Below are positions 15,802-24,936 of a stretch of 64,000 bases of DNA, in pieces. The DNA lies in NCBI GenBank assembly GCA_038207265.1, contig JBBQZZ010000014.1:1-64000 (forward strand). Reading direction: 5' to 3'. Positions within the stretch are counted from its first letter, which is position 1. Each line of letters starts with the position of its first letter. The translations under genes and the position numbers were made by a program. The stretch is from JACMLD01 sp038207265. Lineage in GTDB: Bacteria > Bacteroidota > Bacteroidia > Chitinophagales > Chitinophagaceae. The notes beneath the pieces are model-generated. The model made no database searches. It was not told the DNA's origin and worked only from the letters and a program-made list of their open reading frames with translations.

Positions 15802-17844
15802 TTATTTCACCGTAAAAGTTTTCTTTTCAATACCTATACCGGTAATTGTCAGGCTTTTCCAGTTTTTTGGCAATGCAGATTTTACTTGCACAATTCCTTT
15901 TGAAGTAATGTCCAGTCCCCCAAATCCCATTAATATACTTTGAACAATCCCTCCTGCCCCGGTTGCAAAATAAGGATTGGTACCTCCTTTTGTTTCGGCA
16001 ATTACCCGCAATGGCGGATTTAGATTGGGAGTATAAGCATCTTTAAAAAAATGATAGGCCTTGTCTCCATCGCCCAATCTAGCATATAATGTAGTAAACA
16101 CGGCTTGCGTCATGGCAGGCGTTCCTTCATTGGGTACCCGGGTTTCATAAAATTCAAGATCCTTTCTTATCTGTTTGGGATCTGTTATTTCTTTTAACGG
16201 GTATGATAATAAATTAACATCAGCCTGCTTAATACCTTTGCCATCATAGCCCGCATATTCGCTTGTAACGCCATTCTCCATTTTTAGTATTGGAATGTTA
16301 TCAGCAACATTCATCCAATCCGGATCTGCAACAATCCCCAATAATTTAGCAGCTTCAGTTGCATGTTGCAATAGAGCTTTTGCTGCCGCGTTTGTAAATG
16401 CATTGTTGTCTATGTTCTCTGCCCATTCATCTGCAGCCACAACATTTTTGATATCGTACTTGCCCGGGCCATTTCTTTCCACCCTGCTGGCCCAGAAATC
16501 TGCAGTGGCAGATAATATTGGCCACCCTCTTTCTTTCAACCATGTTTTATCCTGTGTAACACAATAATAATTCCATGCTGCAATACCAACACAGGCAGTG
16601 ATGTGATGTTCAAAGGGCCCGCTCAATGCCCATACCGGTGTTTCTTCAACACCCGTAGCTGCACTTTCCCATGGATACATAGCTCCTTTGAATCCTTTGG
16701 CAAATGCATTTCTTCTGGCAGCTTCCAATCTTTGAAAGCGATATTCCATCATACTCTTTGCCAATTCAGGATGCAACACAAGGATGCCCGGGTACATCCA
16801 CAACTCGGTATCCCAAAAAACATGGCCGTTGTATCCCAATCCAGACAAACCCATCGGCGAAGGCGATAATGCGGTACCTTCTCTTACAAATGAATACAGG
16901 TGGTACATCATGCTGTGTATATCCTGCTGACTTTGATCATCTCCTTCAATCCTTATATCGCTTTTCCACAATGCATCCCAGGCTTTGTTGTGAAATTCCA
17001 ACAAGCGATCCCTTCCTTCCAGTTTTGCATAAATGGTTAAACGTTCTGCTTCATTTAATGGATCATCATGATGTGCGGATGTAATTGATGAACCCGCCAC
17101 TGAATAACGGTAACTACTACCTGCTTTTATGGTTTTGCTGAATTTCATGAGATGCATGTTATTATCCCACATCTCGTGTATAACCCTTGGTTCCTGCCCA
17201 TGCGCTTCGCTGAATAAGAATGTATTCGAAGCACACATTAATAATTTACCGGTAGGGCTCCTGGCAGAAGAAGTGAGTAAGCTGATTACTACATGCGGCC
17301 GATCGATTTCATTGTAATAATTCTGCACCTCTTTCAATGCATCCGGCGCTTCCATTACACTGGCGGCACCAATATTGATGTCTTTTTTTGCAGTAACCTG
17401 CACGTCCATTAAAACAGTATAGGGCAATTGCCGCAAAGAATAATAAGTATAACTCACCGTGGCCTTATCGGCATAATCAAACGTGGTGGTAAAACTGGCG
17501 TGCCGCATATCCAGTTCCTGTTTCATATTGCTGGCATCTTTGTTGCCGATGCGCCTGCCGTCGATTTCAAGATACATATTCAGCAGGTTAAAGCTGCGGA
17601 GGAAATTGCTTACGCGGCCCCGGCCATACAAATCATAAGCCCCGGCCAGCACTACATCTTTTATTTTAAAAGGTTCCGGCGAAGAAACAATACCAATCAT
17701 ACCATTGGCAACGGTAATACCATAATAATTGGCAGGATCAATATTGGTAGCATTTATTTTCCAGGGATCCTGGCCAAAAGCATTGAATGAAACAAACAGC
17801 GCACAAGTGATGATTAGATATGAATACAGCAATCGGTTCAGCAT
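15802..17844 (-). CDS. Secreted GH65 glycosidase (kojibiose hydrolase or related)
   Basis: A 680-aa protein with a signal peptide (MLNRLLYSYLIITCALFVSFNAFGQ). It has the GH65 layout: an N-terminal beta domain (about 30-270), a linker, an (alpha/alpha)6 barrel with GHVFWDTELWMYPG and the catalytic loop AADEWAENIDNNAFTN (Glu473 as acid), and a C-terminal beta cap. GH65 phosphorylases are cytoplasmic, whereas secreted Bacteroidota members have been shown to be hydrolases such as kojibiose hydrolase. With export, and with Glu617 in AETKGG as a possible base, I favour hydrolysis of an alpha-glucobiose. Acid-trehalase activity is an alternative. The leader peptide and neighbouring trehalase suggest periplasmic glucose release. 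Confidence 0.85.
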   Translation of the reverse strand: MLNRLLYSYLIITCALFVSFNAFGQDPWKINATNIDPANYYGITVANGMIGIVSSPEPFKIKDVVLAGAYDLYGRGRVSNFLRSFNLLNMYLEIDGRRIGNKDASNMKQELDMRHASFTTTFDYADKATVSYTYYSLRQLPYTVLMDVQVTAKKDINIGAASVMEAPDALKEVQNYYNEIDRPHVVISLLTSSARSPTGKLLMCASNTFLFSEAHGQEPRVIHEMWDNNMHLMKFSKTIKAGSSYRYSVAGSSITSAHHDDPLNEAERLTIYAKLEGRDRLLEFHNKAWDALWKSDIRIEGDDQSQQDIHSMMYHLYSFVREGTALSPSPMGLSGLGYNGHVFWDTELWMYPGILVLHPELAKSMMEYRFQRLEAARRNAFAKGFKGAMYPWESAATGVEETPVWALSGPFEHHITACVGIAAWNYYCVTQDKTWLKERGWPILSATADFWASRVERNGPGKYDIKNVVAADEWAENIDNNAFTNAAAKALLQHATEAAKLLGIVADPDWMNVADNIPILKMENGVTSEYAGYDGKGIKQADVNLLSYPLKEITDPKQIRKDLEFYETRVPNEGTPAMTQAVFTTLYARLGDGDKAYHFFKDAYTPNLNPPLRVIAETKGGTNPYFATGAGGIVQSILMGFGGLDITSKGIVQVKSALPKNWKSLTITGIGIEKKTFTVK

Positions 17845-18203
17845 AACAGGTTATTTAATGGCTGCAAAATAGTGTTTTAATGGTTTATGTTTTTAAAACA
17901 TTACATTTTTGAATTCGAACCACAGGGGCACAAAGGCAGGATGAACCACAAAGTTTTTTTATTGAGCTAAACGGAGATCTTTTTTTCTAAATGGAATTTT
18001 TAAAGCACTAATTAATTATAACCATTGAAAAGTGAAGTTGAACTTATAAATGCCGGAACAATTAGATATTTCAATTAAAATCCTCCGGGTTACTTTGTGT
18101 TTTGGTGACTTTGTGGTTCAGGAAATTTTAATAAAATCTATGTTTACTGTAGAAAACCTTCTTGGTTCACTATAGTCTGTTACAATTATTCTAATAAACA
18201 TAA
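17845..18203. repeat. Intergenic region with two inverted copies of the CAC-rich dispersed repeat
   Basis: There is no gene in this 359-bp gap. Copies of the dispersed repeat occur at about 17917-17956 (GAACCACAGGGGCACAAAGG) and, inverted, at 18091-18122 (GGTGACTTTGTGGTTCA). Between them the DNA is AT-rich with no clear structure. Similar copies occur in at least ten other gaps of this window. Confidence 0.7.
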
Positions 18204-19364
18204 TCAATAGTCTCCCGTTGCTCCGCCGCCGCCGCCACTTCCACCTCCAAATGTTGTACCGTCGTTACCAGTATGAGTTGGAGTGCTAAAAGTCTGTGCA
18301 ATTACAAGGCTTTCCAATTGAAGCTTATCCGTCAGGAATTTACCGGATGATTCCCGGGCAGTAAATCCAAATTTAGGTAACTGAAGATATTTCATCAGGG
18401 TATAAGCAATCGCGATCATAATTATTCCTCCCATTACCATTGCTGACTCCAATGGTATTACGTGATAGTAATATCGCACTGTAAAAATAATAGCGGCTAC
18501 CAGCATCAAACCTGTTCTTAGTAATACAGCATCTTTGCGTTGTATTCCGCGGAAAATATAGATAAGTGGAATTAAGAAAGTCAAAATCCAGAACAGCCAG
18601 CCAAATGGAATGCTTTCACCTTCTTTCAAACCAAGATCAAACATGGCAATGCTCGCCTCTCTTATCACATAATAATTACCAGCCACGTAAAAGCAAACCA
18701 ATGTAGTCACCTTTATCATTGTAAAACAATTGGCATAATGTCTCCATTGCAGCTTTACAGATTGTTTTTTGATCCACCAAAAAACAAGTGCGGACATAGT
18801 CATTAATATAAATGGCATGGTGGCTTTTGCCAGGTCACCCAATTTTACATAAATAAAAAAAGCTATGGCCAGCAGGGCAATAAAAGCAACAGCTGACATC
18901 AACATATTTATAAACCTGAGCATAAAGAATAAAGCAATAAAAAATATTAGTATTGCATTTGCCAGTCCGGATACATGAGCAGCTCCATTTAGTCCGCCAA
19001 CAATAAGCCCGGCACTCATCCACATCAGTGCGTCATCCACACCGGATTTATAATGTCTTTTCCTGACTATCATTTCCAGCACTGCATAGGAGAGTAACCC
19101 GAAAAAAACAGACAGTGCACCAAAAGATTCCAAACTGCTGCTGAGCATTAGCAGGGAAAACAGTCCAAAAGAAAAAGATGCTATAATAATTGTAAGTATA
19201 AACAAACCAACTCTTACAAATATATTTGGCATATAAAATCCAGCGGCATATGCATTACAGATAGCTGCCTCCTCTTCTTTGGTAATAGTGGCTTCATCAA
19301 CTGCTTTTGCTGCCTGATCCCGGATGATAAGATTATCCAGCCAATTATTGTTATAAGCAATCAT
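18204..19364 (-). CDS. Polytopic membrane protein with Gly-rich C-terminus
   Basis: A 386-aa protein. After a soluble N-terminus of about 50 residues (NNWLDNLIIRDQ..) it has around ten hydrophobic segments and ends in a glycine-rich tail (FGGGSGGGGGATGDY). It resembles the second component of DUF2157/DUF4401-type membrane protein pairs, but I cannot confirm the family. Its ATG overlaps the stop of the upstream gene as ATGA, so the two are translationally coupled and presumably form a complex. Function unknown. Confidence 0.7.
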   Translation of the reverse strand: MIAYNNNWLDNLIIRDQAAKAVDEATITKEEEAAICNAYAAGFYMPNIFVRVGLFILTIIIASFSFGLFSLLMLSSSLESFGALSVFFGLLSYAVLEMIVRKRHYKSGVDDALMWMSAGLIVGGLNGAAHVSGLANAILIFFIALFFMLRFINMLMSAVAFIALLAIAFFIYVKLGDLAKATMPFILMTMSALVFWWIKKQSVKLQWRHYANCFTMIKVTTLVCFYVAGNYYVIREASIAMFDLGLKEGESIPFGWLFWILTFLIPLIYIFRGIQRKDAVLLRTGLMLVAAIIFTVRYYYHVIPLESAMVMGGIIMIAIAYTLMKYLQLPKFGFTARESSGKFLTDKLQLESLVIAQTFSTPTHTGNDGTTFGGGSGGGGGATGDY

Positions 19365-20341
19365 AGGTTCTTAATTTTTTTGTTCATGCGGATGAGAAAA
19401 AAGATAAGGCCAGTGGCTGAGCCAATAAAATAAAGGAAGGCCAGGTAAACGCCTCCCATATCTGCGTTGGCTGTATAGAATAGCAATCGCATAATCACAT
19501 AGCTAAGTCCTGAATAAGAATATAAAGTCAAAACCAATAACAGGTAAAAAGATTTGCTTCGGATGGCCTCTTTATAGAAATAAAAAGCAATCCCACCCAG
19601 CAATAAGAACCAAAGCAGGTAAATTTTTTCGAATTCAAAAAGACCCGCCAAAGTTGCAATGAATATTATATGTACGCCAAAATTCAGATAAGTAAAAGCA
19701 AAATGTGGTTTTACTTGTCGTAGTCGTGTAATCATTGCAGTTATAACCAGGCAGGCGCCCAGCACGAGAGCAGTTATGATAATGGTGCCATTATTAAAAT
19801 TGTTTGCTTTTAAAATTTGCAGAGGTGTAACCGAAATACCAACCCAGGCGGCCAGGTTGGTAATTGCCATACTCAATATGCCCAAATGATCAAAAAAATA
19901 GGCCGAAAAAAATAAAACCAGCATCGGAATAAATGTCACCAGCCCAAAACGATCGCCAAAAAAATGATACTGGTATTGCAGGTAGCCTATGAAGCTAATG
20001 AAACCGAGACAGGCTAATAACAAAACATAATCGAAAAAAGAATTGGGTGCTTCTACTTTTCCTGTCGAAAAAGGCAGTTTTGTTTTAAAACAATAGATAA
20101 AGCCGGCAATCGTGATAAGCGCAATAAATATAAGAATGGCCTGGTGTCCGATACTATCAATGTTTTTGTAAACCAGTATTCCCAGGCCACTGCTCAATAA
20201 CAATACACCCAGGTATAATATCGTTTTAAGTTCCCAGTGAACGGAAAAAAGCCGGTTGTTTTGCTGTTGCAAGACTTTTATTTTTGAGTTATCTGACAGC
20301 AAACCGGCTGCAAATAATTTTTCAGATACTGTTGTATGCAT
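19361..20341 (-). CDS. DUF2157-type polytopic membrane protein
   Basis: A 326-aa protein with a short soluble N-terminus (VSEKLFAAGLLSDNSKIKVL) that resembles the DUF2157 leader, then about ten transmembrane helices (starting LKTILYLGVLLLSSGLGILVY) and a basic C-terminal end (RMNKKIKNL). It is the first gene of a two-gene unit with the 18.2 kb membrane protein and shares a 4-bp ATGA overlap with it. The divergent acyl-CoA mutase gene starts about 150 bp away on the other strand. No function is established. Confidence 0.7.
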   Translation of the reverse strand: MHTTVSEKLFAAGLLSDNSKIKVLQQQNNRLFSVHWELKTILYLGVLLLSSGLGILVYKNIDSIGHQAILIFIALITIAGFIYCFKTKLPFSTGKVEAPNSFFDYVLLLACLGFISFIGYLQYQYHFFGDRFGLVTFIPMLVLFFSAYFFDHLGILSMAITNLAAWVGISVTPLQILKANNFNNGTIIITALVLGACLVITAMITRLRQVKPHFAFTYLNFGVHIIFIATLAGLFEFEKIYLLWFLLLGGIAFYFYKEAIRSKSFYLLLVLTLYSYSGLSYVIMRLLFYTANADMGGVYLAFLYFIGSATGLIFFLIRMNKKIKNL

Positions 20342-20456
20342 AGTATGATTGGTTGTTCAATGTTAATCAAAAGCAGGCTTATTACAAACTTACCGTTAAT
20401 ACCGGCTATCTGTCAGCTAAAACTAACAACTGTTCATTTCATGCAGTCATTTATTG

Positions 20457-20464
20457 TATTTTTG
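20457..20464 (+). promoter_or_regulatory. Candidate Bacteroidota -7 element for the acyl-CoA mutase gene
   Basis: TATTTTTG matches the TAnnTTTG consensus used by the Bacteroidota primary sigma factor and would place the transcript start about 20 nt before the ATG at 20493. I see no good -33 TTTG partner at the usual 19-21 bp spacing, so this is tentative. Confidence 0.3.
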
Positions 20465-20492
20465 TCTTATTCCTTTTTATGCTGCTTTTTCT

Positions 20493-23400
20493 ATGCTTGA
20501 TACCGACATCAATAAAATAAGAATTGTAACCGCCGCCAGTTTATTTGACGGGCATGATGCCGCCATAAATATCATGCGACGCATATTGCAAAGCAAGGGA
20601 GTAGAAATCATTCATCTTGGTCACAATCGCAGTGTGCATGAAATAGTAGAATGTGCTATTGAAGAAGATGTGCAGGGTATTGCCATTACCAGTTACCAGG
20701 GCGGACATGTAGAGTTTTTTAAATACATGAAAGACTTGCTGGATCATAACGGTTGCGGTCACATTAAAATATTTGGCGGTGGGGGAGGAACCATATTACC
20801 GCAAGAGATCAGTGAACTGCATAATTATGGCATCACAAAAATTTATAGCCCGGATGATGGCCGTAAAATGGGATTGGAAGGAATGATTGAAGAACTAATA
20901 AGATTGTGTAGCCCCAGCCCAGCCTCCCCCGGTAGGGGAGGAGACGTGCAACTTGCTGACTATTGGCGGGCTTCAAAAAATTGGAACGGTCAAACTCCAT
21001 TGGGAGAAGTAAAAGATATTAGAAAAATAGCACGCGCCATTACAATTGCAGAAGTTGGTAAAACGAAGGAAATTTCATTTGATGGGTCATCAATTACGGG
21101 TAATCAATTTAAAGCCGATCCATTGATATATGGGAAGTTGAAAGAATTTGCGCTTGTACATCGCAAAGAACCAACCTTACCGGAATCCATTTTATGGGAA
21201 AAATTAAAAAGTAAAAAGGAAGGATATAAGTTCAGGCGACAATATATCATTGGTTCTTTCATTGCAGATTTTGTTTGCCTTAGTAAAGGTTTGGTAATTG
21301 AAGTGGATGGAAACTATCACCAGCTTCCGGAGATGAAAATAAGTGATGAAGAAAGAACAATGACGTTAAAGGGATTGGGTTTCGATGTAATAAGAGTGAC
21401 CAATGACGAAGTAACTTATCAATTGGATGATGTTGTAGAAAAAATTCATAGCAAGCTTTCTTCGTTACCAGACAGGAAATTAAATGAAAAAAATCTGGAC
21501 TTGCCAAAAGTCTCCGCCGCCGGGGTAGATTTAGAGGGGGCTCCTGTTCTTGGTATCACCGGTACCGGAGGTGCTGGAAAGTCTTCTGTCACAGATGAAA
21601 TAGTGCGCCGCTTCCTGCAAACTTTTGAAGATAAAACCATCGCGGTTATTTCTGTGGATCCTTCGAGGAAGAAAACCGGTGGTGCATTACTGGGAGATCG
21701 CATCCGGATGAATGCTATTTCACATCCGCGTGCGTATATGCGTTCTCTGGCTACACGGGATGAAAACATTGCCATCAGCAATGCCATGCAGGATTGCGTT
21801 GATATCTGCCAGGATGCAGGCTTTGATTTTATTATACTGGAAAGTGCGGGGGTTGGACAAAGCGATGCCTCCATCATTGACTATTGTGATGTGAGTTTGT
21901 ATGTGATGACACCAGAATACGGTGCTGCATCACAGTTAGAAAAAATAAACATGCTGGACTATGCAGACATCATCTGCATCAATAAGTTTGACAAAGCCGG
22001 TGCATTGGATGCGCTGAACGATGTACGCAAACAATATAAACGCAATCATGGACTATGGTCGGCCAAAGACGATGAACTGCCGGTATTGGGAACTGCCGCA
22101 AATAAATTCAATGATGCAGGGGTTAACAAATTATTCAACCTGTTACTGGAAAAAATAAGAGAAAAAACAAACCAGGATTGGGGATCTTATACTGCGGCGT
22201 TTACCAGTGGGAGCCTGGAACAGGCTTTTATTATTGCACCTAAGCGTGTCCGTTACCTATCCGAAATAGCCGAGAACAACCGTAATTATGATCAATTGGT
22301 AAATGAGCAGGCCGGTATCGCTTCAAAACTTTACCAACTGCACGGTGTATTGGAAAGTATGAAAACTTTTGAATTTGCACAGGGCGCTCACGGGTATTCA
22401 AAAGCTTTGCTCGAAAAGATGAAGAAATTCTACGAGGAACAATTGACGCCCGCAAGTCGTAAGTTGCTGCAAAAATGGCCGGAGAAATTAAAGGCATATG
22501 AAGGCGATTATTATCAATACAATGTGCGCGACAAAGTAATTAAGCAGGAAATGTATACGCGTAGTTTAAGTGGCACACGCATTCCAAAAGTAGTACTACC
22601 CAAATACAAAGACTGGGGTGATGTTCTTCGCTGGCAGGCACAGGAAAACGCGCCAGGACGATTTCCTTTTACAGCCGGGGTATTCCCCTTAAAACGCGAA
22701 GGCGAAGATCCAACGCGCATGTTTGCAGGTGAAGGCGGACCTGAAAGAACCAATAAACGTTTTCATTATGTATCATTGGGACAACCTGCTATCCGGTTGT
22801 CAACCGCATTTGACAGCGTTACCTTGTATGGTGAAGATCCCGCTCCACGCCCGGATATTTATGGTAAAGTGGGAAATAGCGGTGTAAGCATTGCAACTGT
22901 TGACGATGCAAAGAAATTATATAGCGGTTTTGATCTTTGTGATCCCAAGACTTCAGTCAGTATGACGATCAACGGTCCCGCACCAATTGTCCTTGCTTTT
23001 TTTATGAATGCTGCTATTGATCAGCAATGTGAAAAGTATATTGCCGAACATGGCTTGGAAGAAGCGTTGCAGGAAATTAAAAACTCAAAATTTAAAACTC
23101 AAAATCAGCCCTGTTATTATAATCCGGCTTCACCGGAAAGATTGCCGGAAGGTAACAATGGACTGGGATTGAAATTGCTGGGCATGAGTGGTGATGAGGT
23201 ATTGCCAAAAGATGTGTATGAGAAAATTAAAGCCAATGCTTTGTCGCAGGTAAGAGGTACGGTACAGGCAGACATCTTAAAAGAAGACCAGGCGCAAAAT
23301 ACCTGTATCTTTTCAACAGAGTTTGCATTAAAATTAATGGGTGATGTGCAGGCCTATTTTATCAGTCAATCCATCCGAAATTTTTACAGTGTATCCATCA

Positions 23401-24353
23401 GTGGATATCATATTGCGGAAGCCGGTGCCAATCCTATAACGCAACTTGCTTTTACTTTGTCTAACGGTTTCACCTATGTGGAATATTACCTCAGTCGTGG
23501 AATGAGCATCGATGATTTTGCGCCCAACCTTTCGTTCTTTTTCAGCAATGGAATGGATCCCGAATACAGTGTAATTGGGCGGGTAGCCAGGCGCATCTGG
23601 GCAAAGGCAATGAAATATAAGTACAAAGCAAATAAGCGCAGCCAGATGTTGAAATATCATATCCAAACCAGTGGACGAAGCTTGCATGCGCAGGAAATAG
23701 ATTTCAACGATATCCGGACAACTTTGCAGGCTTTGTATGCAATCTATGATAATTGCAATTCACTTCATACCAACGCGTATGATGAAGCAATAACAACTCC
23801 TACCGAAGAGAGTGTGCGACGCGCAATGGCTATTCAATTAATTATTAACCGCGAATTGGGTACCGCACATACCGAAAATTTTATACAGGGAAGTTTTGTA
23901 ATTGAAGAGCTCACCAACCTCGTGGAAGAAGCGGTACTGACGGAATTTGATCGCATTACCGAACGTGGTGGTGTATTGGGTGCCATGGAAAGAATGTACC
24001 AGCGAAATAAAATACAGGAAGAGAGCCTGTATTATGAAACACTTAAACATACAGGCGACTTACCCATTATAGGTGTCAATACTTTCCTGAATAAAAAAGG
24101 TAGCCCCACTATTCTGCCCGGAGAAGTGATCCGCAGCACTACCGAAGAAAAAGAACAACAGATTCATAATCTCACGGCCTTCCATAAACGCAATGAAACT
24201 ATTGCAGGTGAAAAATTGCAGCAATTGAAAGAAATTGCCATTAACAATGGAAATTTATTTGAAGCACTGATGGAAACGACAAAGTATTGCTCACTTGGCC
24301 AAATTACCCACGCGTTATATGAAGTAGGCGGCCAATACCGTAGAAACATGTAA
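20493..24353 (+). CDS. icmF: Fused acyl-CoA mutase (IcmF type) with inserted DUF559 nuclease domain
   Basis: Adenosylcobalamin-dependent mutase with three parts in the IcmF order: a B12-binding domain (residues about 5-138, base-off motif DGHDAAIN with His21), a MeaB-like G-protein chaperone (Walker A GTGGAGKSS near 357, then DPSRKKTGGALLGDR), and a methylmalonyl-CoA mutase-like substrate domain to the C-terminus. It interconverts branched and linear acyl-CoAs such as isobutyryl- and butyryl-CoA; a methylmalonyl-CoA role is possible. The ATG at 20493 is chosen over a TTG at 20454. Total length is 1286 aa against roughly 1100 for the family. The excess is a DUF559 domain (about 191-323) plus two palindrome-coded peptides in the linker between the B12 and G domains; the frame stays open throughout. 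Confidence 0.9.
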   Translation: MLDTDINKIRIVTAASLFDGHDAAINIMRRILQSKGVEIIHLGHNRSVHEIVECAIEEDVQGIAITSYQGGHVEFFKYMKDLLDHNGCGHIKIFGGGGGTILPQEISELHNYGITKIYSPDDGRKMGLEGMIEELIRLCSPSPASPGRGGDVQLADYWRASKNWNGQTPLGEVKDIRKIARAITIAEVGKTKEISFDGSSITGNQFKADPLIYGKLKEFALVHRKEPTLPESILWEKLKSKKEGYKFRRQYIIGSFIADFVCLSKGLVIEVDGNYHQLPEMKISDEERTMTLKGLGFDVIRVTNDEVTYQLDDVVEKIHSKLSSLPDRKLNEKNLDLPKVSAAGVDLEGAPVLGITGTGGAGKSSVTDEIVRRFLQTFEDKTIAVISVDPSRKKTGGALLGDRIRMNAISHPRAYMRSLATRDENIAISNAMQDCVDICQDAGFDFIILESAGVGQSDASIIDYCDVSLYVMTPEYGAASQLEKINMLDYADIICINKFDKAGALDALNDVRKQYKRNHGLWSAKDDELPVLGTAANKFNDAGVNKLFNLLLEKIREKTNQDWGSYTAAFTSGSLEQAFIIAPKRVRYLSEIAENNRNYDQLVNEQAGIASKLYQLHGVLESMKTFEFAQGAHGYSKALLEKMKKFYEEQLTPASRKLLQKWPEKLKAYEGDYYQYNVRDKVIKQEMYTRSLSGTRIPKVVLPKYKDWGDVLRWQAQENAPGRFPFTAGVFPLKREGEDPTRMFAGEGGPERTNKRFHYVSLGQPAIRLSTAFDSVTLYGEDPAPRPDIYGKVGNSGVSIATVDDAKKLYSGFDLCDPKTSVSMTINGPAPIVLAFFMNAAIDQQCEKYIAEHGLEEALQEIKNSKFKTQNQPCYYNPASPERLPEGNNGLGLKLLGMSGDEVLPKDVYEKIKANALSQVRGTVQADILKEDQAQNTCIFSTEFALKLMGDVQAYFISQSIRNFYSVSISGYHIAEAGANPITQLAFTLSNGFTYVEYYLSRGMSIDDFAPNLSFFFSNGMDPEYSVIGRVARRIWAKAMKYKYKANKRSQMLKYHIQTSGRSLHAQEIDFNDIRTTLQALYAIYDNCNSLHTNAYDEAITTPTEESVRRAMAIQLIINRELGTAHTENFIQGSFVIEELTNLVEEAVLTEFDRITERGGVLGAMERMYQRNKIQEESLYYETLKHTGDLPIIGVNTFLNKKGSPTILPGEVIRSTTEEKEQQIHNLTAFHKRNETIAGEKLQQLKEIAINNGNLFEALMETTKYCSLGQITHALYEVGGQYRRNM
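20910..21544 (+). mobile_element. Palindrome-bordered DUF559 insertion in the mutase linker
   Basis: Within the mutase frame the linker carries a perfect hairpin CCTCCCC-CGGTA-GGGGAGG (20923-20941). Then come a helix resembling the normal IcmF linker (LGEVKDIRKIARAITIAE, about 20994-21053) and a DUF559 domain (about 21063-21461). A degenerate inverted partner of the left end lies at about 21508-21544: reversed, it reads AGCCCCCTCTAAATCTACCC followed by CGGCGGCGGAGAC. The left end is AGCCCC..CCTCCCCCGGTAGGGGAGGAGAC in two parts. DUF559 is a Vsr-like PD-(D/E)XK fold; the expected residues are present: Glu231 (LPESILWEKL), FRRQ, Asp259 (ADFVC), Glu270 and Asp272 (IEVDG), His276. Because a native-like helix lies between the left palindrome and the nuclease, more than one insertion event is possible. 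Confidence 0.65.
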
Positions 24354-24386
24354 AATCTATCTAATTAGAATCATCTTAGGTTTAAT

Positions 24387-24469
24387 TTAAGGTTACACCC
24401 TTAAATATTAATTTGAAATATCAGGGTATAGCCTTAATTTTGGATAATAATTTTAAGGTTATAGCCTGA
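24387..24469. promoter_or_regulatory. Operator array before the mobile mystery A/B pair
   Basis: Three related boxes precede and touch the start codon. TTAAGGTTACACCCTTAA (24387-24404) is itself an inverted repeat. TCAGGGTATAGCCTTAA (24421-24437) and TTAAGGTTATAGCCTGA (24453-24469) are inverted copies of each other with 15 of 17 matches. The last overlaps the ATG, so binding by the HTH protein encoded just downstream would block transcription or translation. Autoregulation is an inference from position and symmetry. Confidence 0.6.
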
Positions 24470-24936
24470 TGAAAAATAACAAAAATACAAAGCTCCTTAT
24501 TCAGCAATTGGATAATAAACTCAATGCATTCCGGTCATTGAAAGATATTCCAATTCCCGTGAACGGCTGGCTTCATACAATAAGAACAACTTTGAAGATT
24601 TCTTTGCGACAAATGGGAAACAAGCTTTCCATTACTCCGCAAAGCATGAAAGAAATTGAACAAAGAGAAAAGGATGGGTCCATAACCTTAAAAAATTTGA
24701 GGGAAGCAGGTAAAGCCTTGGATTTGAAATTAGTCTATGGTTTTATTGCCAGTGAAGAATCCATTGAAATAATGATCGACAAAAGAGCATATGAGATTGC
24801 GAAGCAGATCGTTCAACGCACCTCGCACAGTATGGTGCTGGAAGACCAGGAAAATTCAAAGCAACGGATCGAAAAAGCAATTAAAGAAAGGGCTGCAGAA
24901 ATCAAAAACGAAATGCCAGGATATTTATGGGATTAG
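24469..24936 (+). CDS. Mobile mystery protein A (HTH regulator/antitoxin-like)
   Basis: A 155-aa protein with an XRE-type helix-turn-helix at about residues 40-88 (TLKISLRQMGNKLSITPQS, then EIEQREKDGSITLKNLREA). The family always precedes the Fic-domain partner, mobile mystery protein B, and here overlaps it by 10 bp. The known distribution is patchy and linked to mobile DNA. The pair is arranged like a toxin-antitoxin module with A as DNA-binding regulator. Inverted-repeat boxes directly before and across its start codon support autoregulation. The antitoxin role is inferred. Confidence 0.85.
   Translation: MKNNKNTKLLIQQLDNKLNAFRSLKDIPIPVNGWLHTIRTTLKISLRQMGNKLSITPQSMKEIEQREKDGSITLKNLREAGKALDLKLVYGFIASEESIEIMIDKRAYEIAKQIVQRTSHSMVLEDQENSKQRIEKAIKERAAEIKNEMPGYLWD

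Noticed and set aside
20454..20492. Longer mutase start at TTG
   Set aside because: The extension is in the promoter region and overlaps a likely -7 box; the family begins at the ATG at 20493.
20910..21544. Intein in the mutase
   Set aside because: No splice-junction residues (Cys/Ser at the start, His-Asn at the end) and no Hint domain; DUF559 is not an intein homing nuclease type known to me.
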